Assembly: GCF_027797205.1 (NCBI RefSeq)
Contig: NZ_CP115607.1
Location: forward strand, 1,364,001-1,428,000
Reading direction: 5' to 3'
Length of the DNA stretch: 64,000 bases
From: Campylobacter sp. VBCF_01 NA2
GTDB taxonomy: Bacteria; Campylobacterota; Campylobacteria; Campylobacterales; Campylobacteraceae
The notes below the pieces were generated by a model. It saw only the letters and a program-made list of their open reading frames with translations. It was not told where the DNA came from and made no database searches. Shown here in pieces: positions 45,359-55,026 of this stretch. Both the position numbers and the translations under genes were made by a program. How positions within the stretch are numbered: the first letter of the stretch is position 1; the number at the start of each line of letters is the position of its first letter.

Positions 45359-46705
45359 ATGTGCGCGATAGTAGGAGTTATAAATTCAGCCAATGCGGCT
45401 AAAACGGCGGTTTATGGGCTGTTTTCGATGCAGCACCGAGGCCAAGAGGCAAGCGGAGTAAGTGCTAATCACAACCACCATATAAACACGGTAAAAGGTC
45501 AAGGACTAGTAACCAAAATTTTCACCCCGCAAGCCCTTGAAATTTTAAAGGGAAATAGCGCAATCGGCCACAATCGCTACTCCACAGCAGGCAACGAGAG
45601 TATCCACGACGCGCAACCAATCTCTGCTAAATACGCCCTAGGCGAAATTTCAATCGTGCATAATGGAAATTTAATAAACAAAGATAGCGTTAGATCTGAG
45701 CTAATCGCCGAGGGAGCGATATTTCAGTCAAATATGGACACAGAAAATATCTTGCATTTGATCGCTAGAAGCAAAGAAAAAAAATTGCAAAACCGCATAA
45801 TCGAGGCTGTGAAAAAATGCGCTGGGGCGTATTCGCTTCTGATTTTAAGTCGTAGCAAAATGTTTGCCCTGCGCGATCCACACGGCGTAAGGCCCCTTAG
45901 TATCGGAAGACTAAATGATGGCGGATATATCGTAGCGAGCGAAACATGCGCCTTTGATTTGGTGGGAGCGGAGTTTATCAGAGATGTGAAGCCCGGCGAA
46001 ATGGTGATTTTCGAAGAGGGCAAAGACGAGATAAAATCGCTTCAAATTTTCGAAGAGGTTGATCCTAGAATTTGCGCGTTTGAATACATATATTTCGCCC
46101 GCCCAGACAGCACGGTCGAGGGCAAAAATGTCTATAATATCCGCAAAAAACTAGGCGCAGTTTTGGCTGGGAAATGCAAAAATATCAAGGCGGATTTTGT
46201 CGTCCCTGTCCCAGATAGTGGCGTGCCAGCAGCTTTGGGATACTCGGCTGCAAGCGAGGTGCCTTTTGAGCTAGCGATTGTGAGAAATCACTATGTGGGG
46301 CGCACCTTTATCGAGCCGACACAAGAAATGCGAAATTTAAAGGTCAAACTCAAACTAAACCCTATGAGCGAGGTTTTAAAAGACAAAAGCATAGTCGTCA
46401 TCGACGATAGTATCGTGCGCGGAACCACGAGCAAAAAAATCGTCGAGCTTCTGCGCCACGCTGGGGCGAGGGAGATTCACATGTGTATCGCAAGCCCAGA
46501 AATCAAGCACCCAGATAGATACGGCATAGACACACCAAGCTACGCCGAGCTAATCAGCGCAAACAAAAGCACCGAAGAGGTGCGCGAGTATATCGGCGCA
46601 GACAGCCTGACATTTCTAAGCATAAATGAGCTTGTCGGCGCACTAGGTGATGAGCGAAAATATTCGCTAATCAGTTTTGACGGAGATTATTTTATAAAGG
46701 AGTAA
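45359..46705 (+). CDS. purF: Amidophosphoribosyltransferase
   Basis: First committed step of purine synthesis: PRPP plus glutamine to phosphoribosylamine. The 448-aa protein begins MCAIVGV, so Cys2 is the N-terminal nucleophile after Met removal and there is no propeptide. Glutaminase motifs QHRGQEASG and GHNRYSTAG are followed by the PRTase motif VVIDDSIVRGTTSKKIV near 340. Cys residues for an Fe-S cluster of the Bacillus type are not obvious. Coupled to dapB. Confidence 0.96.
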   Translation: MCAIVGVINSANAAKTAVYGLFSMQHRGQEASGVSANHNHHINTVKGQGLVTKIFTPQALEILKGNSAIGHNRYSTAGNESIHDAQPISAKYALGEISIVHNGNLINKDSVRSELIAEGAIFQSNMDTENILHLIARSKEKKLQNRIIEAVKKCAGAYSLLILSRSKMFALRDPHGVRPLSIGRLNDGGYIVASETCAFDLVGAEFIRDVKPGEMVIFEEGKDEIKSLQIFEEVDPRICAFEYIYFARPDSTVEGKNVYNIRKKLGAVLAGKCKNIKADFVVPVPDSGVPAALGYSAASEVPFELAIVRNHYVGRTFIEPTQEMRNLKVKLKLNPMSEVLKDKSIVVIDDSIVRGTTSKKIVELLRHAGAREIHMCIASPEIKHPDRYGIDTPSYAELISANKSTEEVREYIGADSLTFLSINELVGALGDERKYSLISFDGDYFIKE

Positions 46706-46707
46706 AA

Positions 46708-46917
46708 ATGCCAATCATCAATATCCACCTAACCAAACCAGCCCCAAGCAAGGAGTTGCAAGACAAAATCGCTGGCGAAATCACCAAAACAATGGTCGAA
46801 AACCTAGGCAAGGTGCCAAGTCGCGTGGTCGTGAAATTCGAATACGACGAGGCTGAGAATTTCTATTTCGGTGGCGAAAGCGTCGCAGATATGCGAAAAA
46901 AGGCGCAAAATGGCTGA
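46708..46917 (+). CDS. 4-oxalocrotonate tautomerase family protein
   Basis: A 69-aa protein whose Pro1 (after Met removal) is the catalytic base; sequence PIINIHLTKPAPSKELQDKIAGEIT and a later VVVKFEY strand match the tautomerase fold. Native substrate in Campylobacter is unknown. It starts 2 bp after purF and ends inside the start of bcp; the tautomerase-bcp pair is as in C. jejuni Cj0270-Cj0271. Confidence 0.88.
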   Translation: MPIINIHLTKPAPSKELQDKIAGEITKTMVENLGKVPSRVVVKFEYDEAENFYFGGESVADMRKKAQNG

Positions 46918-47419
46918 GACTACATTTAGCGCAGAGGATTTAGCGCGCAAAATCACGCTTGCTAAGGGCGATATGGCGCCAAATTTCGCCCTAGAAAACG
47001 CCGACGGGGTGCAAATTCGCCTAAGCGATTTTATCGGCAAAAGGGTCGTTTTGTATTTTTATCCTAAGGATAATACGCCTGGTTGCACCACTGAGGCGTG
47101 CGAATTTAGCGAGCTTTGGGATAAATTTATCGCCGAGGACGCCCTGATTATCGGCATTAGCCCGGATAGCACCAAATCACACGCAGGTTTCATTGCCAAG
47201 CAAAGCCTACGCCATATCCTACTAAGCGACCACGAACGCGAAGTCGCCAAGGCTTACGGCGTGCTTCAAGTGCGCAAAAACTACGGGCGCGAGTATCTAG
47301 GGATCGTGCGCTCGACATTTCTAATCGGCAAAGACGGCAAAATCGAAAAAGTCTATAAATCTGTCAAAGCCAAAGACCACGCCGCAAAGGTGCTTGGCGA
47401 CATTTTGGCGCAAAAATAA
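46910..47419 (+). CDS. bcp: Peroxiredoxin, Bcp/PrxQ type
   Basis: Thiol peroxidase of 169 aa that reduces hydroperoxides with thioredoxin. Motif KDNTPGCTTEACEFSE near residue 52 holds the peroxidatic Cys and, five residues on, the resolving Cys of the alpha-2 PrxQ type. The ATG at 46910 overlaps the tautomerase gene by 8 bp (start chosen for family length); a start 39 bp earlier is inside that gene and gives an atypical N terminus. Confidence 0.94.
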   Translation: MAETTFSAEDLARKITLAKGDMAPNFALENADGVQIRLSDFIGKRVVLYFYPKDNTPGCTTEACEFSELWDKFIAEDALIIGISPDSTKSHAGFIAKQSLRHILLSDHEREVAKAYGVLQVRKNYGREYLGIVRSTFLIGKDGKIEKVYKSVKAKDHAAKVLGDILAQK

Positions 47420-47517
47420 ACAAAATTTAAGCGCAAATTTGGGGTAAAATTTCGAAATTTTAACGAATTTCAAAATTTGCCCCTTTTTAAATTTAGCCGA
47501 ATTTACAGGGGAAATCA

Positions 47518-48282
47518 ATGAAAAAATTTTTAATTTTTATCTGCGCTTTGGGGGTTTTGTGTGGCGCGCAGGGCGAAAATTTGACCAAAGAGCAAATTTT
47601 GCAAAAATACTCTGCCTCCACGCCCAAACTTTGGGGCGAGGAATTGCAGGGTGTAATTAAAAATTTCAAAACTGACAAAAAGCAAGTCGCCCTCACGCTC
47701 GATTTGTGCGGAAGCAAAACGGACGATTTGGACGAGAGAATCGTGGAATTTTTAGAAAAACACAGCCTAAAAGCGACATTTTTTGTAAATTTGCGCTGGA
47801 TAGAGAAATTCCCGCAAAAATTCGAGCGTTTGCGCCAAAATCCAAATTTTGAAATCGAAAATCACGGCACCGCACACTCCCCAGCCTCGCTAAATGGGGC
47901 TAGCATTTACGGCATAAAGGGCACGGCGGATGCTGGCGAGCTATACGATGAAATCGCGCGAAACGCGGAATTAATCGCAAGGCTTACTGGCGCGCGCCCG
48001 AAATTTTACCGCTCAGGCACGGCGTATTACGATGAGCTTGCCGTGGCGCAGATTTATGATATGGGATACGCGCCCGTGGGATTTAGCGTGCTAGGAGATG
48101 CAGGGGCTACGATGAGCGCGGAAGGGGCGCGCACCGCTGTGTCTAGTGCGCGCGGCGGCGACATCATCATCGCTCATGCAAACCACCCCGAAAAGCCAAG
48201 TGGCGCAGGCGTGGTGGGGGGCCTTAAAATTTTGGTTAAAAATGGCTTTGAGTTCGTGCGATTAGACGAGGTTTTGGAGTAA
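47518..48282 (+). CDS. Secreted polysaccharide deacetylase (NodB/CE4-like)
   Basis: A 254-aa protein with a signal peptide (MKKFLIFICALGVLCGAQG) and a NodB-fold domain. Metal-site motif 2 is NHGTAHSP (H-x3-H). Motif 1 is VALTLDLCGSKTDDLD, a variant that keeps an Asp but not the usual T-F-D-D-G. FYRSGTAYYDE is motif 3 and IIIAHAN near 222 is motif 5. It may act on peptidoglycan or another envelope glycan; substrate is not determined. Preceded by AGGGGAAA, 98 bp after bcp. Confidence 0.82.
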   Translation: MKKFLIFICALGVLCGAQGENLTKEQILQKYSASTPKLWGEELQGVIKNFKTDKKQVALTLDLCGSKTDDLDERIVEFLEKHSLKATFFVNLRWIEKFPQKFERLRQNPNFEIENHGTAHSPASLNGASIYGIKGTADAGELYDEIARNAELIARLTGARPKFYRSGTAYYDELAVAQIYDMGYAPVGFSVLGDAGATMSAEGARTAVSSARGGDIIIAHANHPEKPSGAGVVGGLKILVKNGFEFVRLDEVLE

Positions 48283-48312
48283 ATTTCGCCCGTTTTGTCA
48301 GTGTTAAAATTT

Positions 48313-48362
48313 GCTTAACTTCACATTTCGAGGAGTAAATTGACGAAGTAATCCAGAGAATT
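48313..48362. repeat. Degenerate REP-like fragment
   Basis: CGAGGAGTAAATTGACGAAGTAATCCAGAGAATTTT resembles the GCGAG...CGAAGCAATCCAG part of the dispersed repeat with several changes. It lies between the convergent deacetylase and ABC-transporter genes. Confidence 0.5.
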
Positions 48363-48395
48363 TTAAGTAATTTAAATTTTGCTTTTGTGTAAATT

Positions 48396-49148
48396 TTATT
48401 GCTTTTGCGCGGAGAAAATTTGCGTTATTGCGCTGAATTTGGCGAAATTTAACCTTTTTATTTCGATTTCATAGAGTTTTGTTAAATTTTGCTCGCTTAA
48501 AATTTCGTTACTTTCGCCAAAAGAGTAGCTCAAATCGCTTTGTAAAATTAGCGTTTTATCCGATATCGCAAGGGCGTGCGAGGGCTGGTGCGTGGTGAAA
48601 ATCACGCTTAAATCAAAGCGCTTTTTAAGCTTAAAAATCAGTGTTAAGACCTTATCTTGGTTTTTTAAATCAAGTGCGCTTAAAGGCTCATCTAAAAACA
48701 AAATTTCGCTTTTGCTTGCGATACAGCGAGCAAAAAGCACAAGCTGTTTCTGTCCGCCACTAAGGCTATTAAAGCTCTGTTTTGCAAGGTTTGCGATATC
48801 TAGATTTTCAAGGGCTTCAAGAGCGATTTTAGCGTCATTTGGGCTTGGTTTGCTAAAAAGCGAAATCTCTCGCACTCTCCCCATAATCACGATATCAAGG
48901 ACATTAAAATCAAAATTTAGGGCGAAATTTTGTGGTAGATATGAAAATGTAGAATTTAGACTAACGCTTCCAGCCCGAAGTGGTAAAATTTTCATCAAAC
49001 AGTTTAAAAGTGTGCTTTTACCTTGCCCGTTTAAGCCCAAAATAGCCAAAATTTCGCCTTTTTTCACGGTAAAATTTAGTCCCGAAAACAAAATTTTGTC
49101 TCGCTCATACCAAAATTCTCCGCTGTTTATCTCAACTAGATTTTCCAC
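48396..49148 (-). CDS. FecE/FepC-type ABC transporter ATPase
   Basis: A 250-aa cytosolic ATPase: Walker A GLNGQGKSTL near residue 39, signature LSGGQKQLVLFARC near 128, Walker B SEILFLDEPLSALD near 150, and switch His in FTTHQPSHA. It belongs to the importer family for iron complexes, heme, cobalamin or oxyanions such as molybdate. It overlaps the permease gene by 17 bp. No outer-membrane receptor is adjacent, so the ligand is unknown. Confidence 0.88.
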   Translation of the reverse strand: MENLVEINSGEFWYERDKILFSGLNFTVKKGEILAILGLNGQGKSTLLNCLMKILPLRAGSVSLNSTFSYLPQNFALNFDFNVLDIVIMGRVREISLFSKPSPNDAKIALEALENLDIANLAKQSFNSLSGGQKQLVLFARCIASKSEILFLDEPLSALDLKNQDKVLTLIFKLKKRFDLSVIFTTHQPSHALAISDKTLILQSDLSYSFGESNEILSEQNLTKLYEIEIKRLNFAKFSAITQIFSAQKQ

Positions 49149-50103
49149 CCACGCTCCTTTTTAAAAGTATTGCAAAAATCGGACTTCCGATGAGCGCACT
49201 TAGTATTGAGATAGGAATTTCAGCTGGGAAAATTCCCCTTGACGCATCATCGATTATAAGCATAAAAATCGCCCCTAGTATAAAACAAGCTGGAAGCGAG
49301 CGGATATTATCAGATCCACACACTATCCTTGCGATATGCGGGATGACGAGCCCTATCCAACCGATATTTCCACTGACACTAACTTGGGCTGAGATTAAAA
49401 GTGTGCAAAGCACTAAAATACCAATGCGAAGTGCGGCGACATTTACGCCAAGTGCTTTTAAATCGGCATCGCCAAGGCTTAAAAGGTTAAATCTAAATCG
49501 CATTAGGATTAAGATTATTATGCAAGGTATCGACACGGCTGCGCATAACACTAGCTTATCGTAGTTTGCACTCGCAAAGCTTCCAAGAAGCCAGTAGATT
49601 ATGTTTGGCAAGATATTTTCATCATCTGCGACATATTGTGTGAGTGAAATTAGCGCAGAAAATAGGCCATTGATGACAATGCCTGCTAAAATTAGCGAGA
49701 AAATGTCGGTTTTGCGGACAAATTTTGCTAGGAAAAATAGGCACAAAAGTGCTATTACGCCAAAAATAAAGGCACAAAGTGGCAAAAGTGTGCTTGCAAA
49801 TCCAAAAAGTATCGCAAGTGCGCCACCAAGGGCGCTAGCGGTGCTTATTCCGATTATGTTGGGACCGACTAGTGGATTTTTAAACACGCTTTGTAAGCAC
49901 AGTCCAGCAAGGGCGAGTGTGCCTCCGCAAAGGGAAGCTAGCAAAATTCTAGGAATTCGTATTGTAAAAATCACGCTACTTGCGACGCTATCGCCTCGTC
50001 CTAGCAAAATTTTCAAAATTTCACCAATGCCTAAGCTATACTGTCCAATCCCTAGCGAAAAAATCGCCAAAAACGCCCAAAGTATAATTAAGAAAATTCT
50101 CAT
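49132..50103 (-). CDS. FecCD-family ABC transporter permease
   Basis: A 323-aa inner-membrane protein with about ten hydrophobic segments. Family signatures: RIPRILLASLCGGTLALAGLCLQSVFKNPLVGPNIIGIS in the first third and SGNIGWIGLVIPHIARIV (the coupling-helix region) near residue 240. Its ATG overlaps the binding-protein stop (ATGA, 50100-50103). Probably works as a homodimer with the ATPase. Confidence 0.9.
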   Translation of the reverse strand: MRIFLIILWAFLAIFSLGIGQYSLGIGEILKILLGRGDSVASSVIFTIRIPRILLASLCGGTLALAGLCLQSVFKNPLVGPNIIGISTASALGGALAILFGFASTLLPLCAFIFGVIALLCLFFLAKFVRKTDIFSLILAGIVINGLFSALISLTQYVADDENILPNIIYWLLGSFASANYDKLVLCAAVSIPCIIILILMRFRFNLLSLGDADLKALGVNVAALRIGILVLCTLLISAQVSVSGNIGWIGLVIPHIARIVCGSDNIRSLPACFILGAIFMLIIDDASRGIFPAEIPISILSALIGSPIFAILLKRSVGGKSS

Positions 50104-51125
50104 TTATACGAGGTTTTGTAGAATTTTTTATAATAATCTTCGACCTTTTCATCAAAATTGTTTTCGAAGTTTTGCGGATACAGTAGCCTTGCAAGCCACT
50201 CCTCGCCAAGTGCCATAGCCTCAGGAGTAGGATATCCCCACGCTTTGACATATTCTGGCATAAGGAAAATTTTGCCCTCTTTAATTGCGCTAAGTTCCTT
50301 TAATAGAGGGTTTGATTTAAGCTCATCTGGAACCCCAGGGTAGCGTTCTTGGACAAAAATTATATCTGGATTATAGGACAAAAGCTTTTCTGCTGAGATT
50401 TGTTTATAGCCTTTAATGTCCTTTTTAGCAACATTTTCACCACCTGCACGCTCGAACATTATACCTGTGTATTTGCCACTGCCGTAGGTGGTTAAATCTG
50501 GATTTGCCATGTAAATTTTTACTCTATTTTTTGTGTCGATTTGTGACATTTTCGCTTTTAGTTCGGCTTGTGAGTTTTTGATATACTCTATCAGCTCGGT
50601 AGCCTCTTTTTCTTTATTTGCGATGTTTCCTAGAAGCTCCACACCTTCGTAAAATCCCTCATTATAGGCTTTTTCATCATCTTCGAAGGTCGGATTTACC
50701 TTGTCGTTATCCTCACCACCTTTGAAAAAACTCATTGCTACAACCGGAATTTTAAGCTCATCAAGTTTATTGATTTGCTCTTTTGGAAGGTAGTTTGTGA
50801 CGATTACCACATCTGGCTTTAAAGCTAGCACACTTTCGAAATTTACCTGCTTTAAATCCCCAGCTACTGGCATTTCTTTAAGACTTGGGGCAAGTCTTGC
50901 GTAGTTTTTGCCAAGCTGTTTTTCCCAGCTTTCTAGCACGCCTACAACCTTATCAATAGCACCGATTTGGTTTAGCACATTTAAGCTTTGGTGTTGCAAA
51001 ACAACGATTTTAGAAACCTCGTCTTTAATCTCGACATTGCGACCTAGTTGGTCGGTAATCTGCTTAGCACACAGTGAGCCAGCACATACTATGCTAAGAA
51101 GTGTAAAATTTAAAATTTTGCTCAT
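50100..51125 (-). CDS. Periplasmic substrate-binding protein, FecB type
   Basis: A 341-aa protein with a signal peptide (KILNFTLLSIVCAGSLCA) and two lobes joined by a long helix. QITDQLGRNVEI at the mature start, FESVLALKPDVVIVTNY, and YNPDIIFVQERYP are the usual beta strands of cluster III/A-II binding proteins. The Cys in SLCAK lacks the classic lipobox context, so lipoprotein status is doubtful. First gene of the three-gene ABC operon. Confidence 0.87.
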   Translation of the reverse strand: MSKILNFTLLSIVCAGSLCAKQITDQLGRNVEIKDEVSKIVVLQHQSLNVLNQIGAIDKVVGVLESWEKQLGKNYARLAPSLKEMPVAGDLKQVNFESVLALKPDVVIVTNYLPKEQINKLDELKIPVVAMSFFKGGEDNDKVNPTFEDDEKAYNEGFYEGVELLGNIANKEKEATELIEYIKNSQAELKAKMSQIDTKNRVKIYMANPDLTTYGSGKYTGIMFERAGGENVAKKDIKGYKQISAEKLLSYNPDIIFVQERYPGVPDELKSNPLLKELSAIKEGKIFLMPEYVKAWGYPTPEAMALGEEWLARLLYPQNFENNFDEKVEDYYKKFYKTSYK

Positions 51126-51332
51126 ATTTATCCCTTTAAATTTTATTTTTATATAGAAAAAAATCCTTAAAATAAGAATTTTAATGCTAAATATAAAACA
51201 CTTTATATTAGTATAAAATTTATAAAAATCTAGTTAAATTTTTTTGCATAATTTTTAAAATTTAAGTAAATAAAACTTAGAGAAAATTCGCTAAATTTTG
51301 GAGCGAATTTTGCCCCAAAATTTAGCTAAGCT
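51126..51332. promoter_or_regulatory. AT-rich leader between ABC operon and accC
   Basis: A 207-bp AT-rich stretch upstream of the binding-protein gene, with several A/T half-palindromes (ATATAAAACACTTTATATT at about 51191-51209). A metal-responsive operator such as a Fur box would fit here but no clear consensus can be read. Confidence 0.35.
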
Positions 51333-52670
51333 TTAATGCTTTGCAAGATAGTTTGTATCGTAGTCGTTGTTGATAAAATCAGGGTTGTTCATCATAGCGA
51401 TGTGGAAATCGCGGGTCGATTTGATACCGCCGATGACGAGCTGGGATAGTGCGATTTTCATTTTTGAAATCGCGCGAAGCCTGTCTTTGTCATGCACGAT
51501 GAGCTTGCCAATCATACTATCGTAAAACGCTGGCACGCTGTATCCCTCATACACATGGCTATCCATACGCACATTGCGTCCGCCAGGTGCTATGTAGCGA
51601 GTGATTTTGCCCGGATTTGGCATGAAACTTTTCGGATCTTCGGCTGTGATTCTGCACTCAATCGCATGTCCGCTAAATTTAATCTCGTCTTGGCTAGGGA
51701 GCTTATGACCCTCGGCTACCCTTATCATTTGCTCGATCAGATCAAGCCCTGAGCGCATTTCGCTGATTGTATGCTCGACCTGCAAGCGCGTATTCATTTC
51801 GATGAAATAAAATTTCTTATCCTTGCTGTCGTATAAAAACTCAAATGTTCCTGCGCTGACATAGCCAATCGCCTTAGTCGCGCGAACTGCTGTTTCTAGG
51901 AGCTTGGCACGGGTTTCTTCGTCGAGTATCACCGCTGGGCTCTCTTCGATTAGCTTTTGGTGGCGGCGTTGCATAGAGCAGTCACGCTCGCCCACATGTA
52001 GGACATTTCCGTGCTCGTCGCCGATGACTTGAACCTCGATATGGCGCGGATTTGTGATGTATTTTTCCATATACATTGTCCCGTCGCCAAACGCGCTCAT
52101 AGCCTCACTCTCAGCCGACCAAAAAAGCTTTTCTAAATCCTCTTCTCTCTCGACCACTCTCATACCGCGTCCGCCACCACCAGCAGCTGCTTTGATGATG
52201 ACAGGATAGCCGATTTCTTTGGCTAGTTTGCGCGCAGCCTCGACATCGGCAATCGCGCCATCTGATCCTGGCACTACTGGAATTCCGGCTCTCATCATTA
52301 CTTGCTTAGCCTTGCTTTTATCGCTCATTAGTGTCATAGCTTCAACACTTGGACCAATAAATTTAATGCCGTGTTTAGCGCAAATTTCGACGAAATTTTG
52401 ATTTTCGCTCAAAAAACCATAACCTGGAAAAATAGCGTCAGCTTCTGTCAGCTCGCATGCTGTGATGATTGCGGGGATATTTAGGTAGCTATCGGTTGAG
52501 CGTGGCCCACCTATGCAGATCGCAGCATCAGCGTATTTGACATAAAGTGCGTCCTGGTCGGCTGTTGAATGCACGACAATGGCCTTTTTGCCCATTTCCT
52601 GAATAGTGCGAAGTGCGCGAAGTGCTATCTCACCGCGGTTTGCGATAAGAATTTTATTTAGCTCTTTCAT
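51333..52670 (-). CDS. accC: Biotin carboxylase subunit of acetyl-CoA carboxylase
   Basis: Carboxylates biotin on AccB using ATP and bicarbonate. The 445-aa ATP-grasp protein has KILIANRGEIALRALR at the N terminus, the Gly-rich loop KAAAGGGGRGMRVV near 160, the metal-binding FIEMNTRLQVEHT near 285 and the C-terminal RNVRMDSHVYEGY. Its ATG overlaps the accB stop region by 4 bp (52667-52670). Order accB-accC as in other Campylobacterota. Confidence 0.97.
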   Translation of the reverse strand: MKELNKILIANRGEIALRALRTIQEMGKKAIVVHSTADQDALYVKYADAAICIGGPRSTDSYLNIPAIITACELTEADAIFPGYGFLSENQNFVEICAKHGIKFIGPSVEAMTLMSDKSKAKQVMMRAGIPVVPGSDGAIADVEAARKLAKEIGYPVIIKAAAGGGGRGMRVVEREEDLEKLFWSAESEAMSAFGDGTMYMEKYITNPRHIEVQVIGDEHGNVLHVGERDCSMQRRHQKLIEESPAVILDEETRAKLLETAVRATKAIGYVSAGTFEFLYDSKDKKFYFIEMNTRLQVEHTISEMRSGLDLIEQMIRVAEGHKLPSQDEIKFSGHAIECRITAEDPKSFMPNPGKITRYIAPGGRNVRMDSHVYEGYSVPAFYDSMIGKLIVHDKDRLRAISKMKIALSQLVIGGIKSTRDFHIAMMNNPDFINNDYDTNYLAKH

Positions 52671-53128
52671 AGCTTTTCAACCTCAAATAGCGACATAGCG
52701 TATTCTACTGGCTGTCCGTCCTCTACTAGCGATTTGATGATACGACAATCAAACTCAGCCTCGACCTCGTTCATAATCTTCATCGCTTCGATAATGCCGA
52801 TAGTATCGCCTTTATGCACGACTTGACCAGCACTTACAAATGGGTTTGCGCCCGGACTTGCAGCCTTGTAAAAAGTGCCAACCATAGGGCTATCGATAGT
52901 ATCCATACTAGCCTTGCTAGCTGCGTGAGAGTCGCCTACGACAACATTTACAGCTGGCACAGCAGCCGGGGCGTGCGGTGCAGGTGTGGCACATGCTGCG
53001 CCGGTTTCGATATCTGCGCCGAATTTTTTAATTTCGATTTCAAAATCGTCGTTTTTAATTTTAATCTTGCTCAGAGATGATTTTTCGTCGAAGAAAGTCA
53101 TCAATTCCTTAATATCTTCTTGTTTCAT
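52667..53128 (-). CDS. accB: Biotin carboxyl carrier protein
   Basis: A 153-aa carrier. N-terminal helix-rich part (LMTFFDEKSSLSKIKIKNDDFEIEIKK), an Ala/Pro-rich flexible linker at ~50-68, and the lipoyl-type biotinyl domain with DSPMVGTFYKAASPGANPFV and the biotinylated Lys in EAMKIMNE near residue 118. Promoter region of 147 bp separates it from the asparaginase gene on the same strand. Confidence 0.97.
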   Translation of the reverse strand: MKQEDIKELMTFFDEKSSLSKIKIKNDDFEIEIKKFGADIETGAACATPAPHAPAAVPAVNVVVGDSHAASKASMDTIDSPMVGTFYKAASPGANPFVSAGQVVHKGDTIGIIEAMKIMNEVEAEFDCRIIKSLVEDGQPVEYAMSLFEVEKL

Positions 53129-53275
53129 TTATTTCTCCTAAAAATAGAAATTCCAAAGGCGCATTTTACCTAAATTTAGTTAATTCTTACATTAAATTTA
53201 AATTTGGCGAAATTTTGTGAAATTTGAAATTGAGTAAAATTTAAAAAAGGGCGCAAAATCTGCGCCCAAGAGTTA

Positions 53276-54334
<1,059 letters not shown>

Positions 54335-54419
54335 TTAAAATTTGATAAATTTCTGCATTTAATTGCAAAATTAAATTTGAATTATAGCACCAAATTTGTA
54401 AATCGTGGAATTTTATTGC

Positions 54420-54425
54420 TATAAT
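54420..54425 (+). promoter_or_regulatory. -10 box of dcd
   Basis: TATAAT in ATTGCTATAATGCG, 31 bp before the dcd ATG, in the 131-bp region divergent from ansA. It overlaps an ATG (54424) that would be a poor alternative start. Confidence 0.7.
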
Positions 54426-54456
54426 GCGCGAAAAATTTTTCAGTTTAAGGATAAAT

Positions 54457-55017
54457 ATGGGACTAAAAAGCGATAAATGGATTAGAGAAATGTCGCAAAA
54501 GCACGCTATGATAGTGCCATTTGCCGAGGAGCAAGTGGGAAAAGGCGTGGTGAGCTATGGCGTATCAAGCTACGGATATGATATCAGAGTGGGAAATGAG
54601 TTTAAAATTTTCACAAATATCGGTGGCACGGTCGTAGATCCGAAAAATTTCGATGAAAAAAATGTCGTGGATTTCGTAGGCGATATCTGTATCGTCCCGC
54701 CAAATTCTTTCGCGCTGGCTCGCACAATCGAGTATTTTAATATGCCTTCTGATGTGCTTGCAATCTGCCTTGGCAAGAGCACTTACGCAAGGTGCGGAAT
54801 CATCGTAAATGTAACGCCTTTTGAGCCGGGATTTAAGGGGCATATCACAATCGAAATCTCAAACACAACCCCGCTTCCAGCCAAAATTTACGCAAACGAG
54901 GGAATCGCGCAGGTGCTGTTTTTGCAAGGCGATGAGCCGTGCGAAGTAACATACGCCGACAAAAAGGGCAAATACCAAGCCCAAGAGGGCATTACGCTAC
55001 CAAGAATTTTAAAATAA
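54457..55017 (+). CDS. dcd: dCTP deaminase
   Basis: Converts dCTP to dUTP, which the dimeric dUTPase at 20.3 kb turns into dUMP. The 186-aa protein has [12 protein letters not shown] at its start as in C. jejuni Dcd, [13 protein letters not shown] near 34, [10 protein letters not shown] near 107 and the catalytic Glu in [15 protein letters not shown] near 136. AAGGAT precedes the ATG at 54457; the longer frame from 54424 would begin within the promoter. topA follows after 9 bp. Confidence 0.96.
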   Translation: MGLKSDKWIREMSQKHAMIVPFAEEQVGKGVVSYGVSSYGYDIRVGNEFKIFTNIGGTVVDPKNFDEKNVVDFVGDICIVPPNSFALARTIEYFNMPSDVLAICLGKSTYARCGIIVNVTPFEPGFKGHITIEISNTTPLPAKIYANEGIAQVLFLQGDEPCEVTYADKKGKYQAQEGITLPRILK

Positions 55018-55026
55018 GAGAGAAAT

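Noticed and set aside
46708-46917. Small tautomerase frame as a spurious shadow gene
   Set aside because: It has Pro after Met, the family motifs and the same neighbours as in C. jejuni, so it was kept as a real gene.
48206-48222. Short G tract as a phase-variable site in the deacetylase gene
   Set aside because: Only six G; Campylobacter contingency tracts are normally eight or more, and the reading frame is intact.
51126-51332. Fur box upstream of the ABC uptake operon
   Set aside because: The leader is A/T-rich with partial palindromes but no clear match to a metal-regulator consensus could be read.
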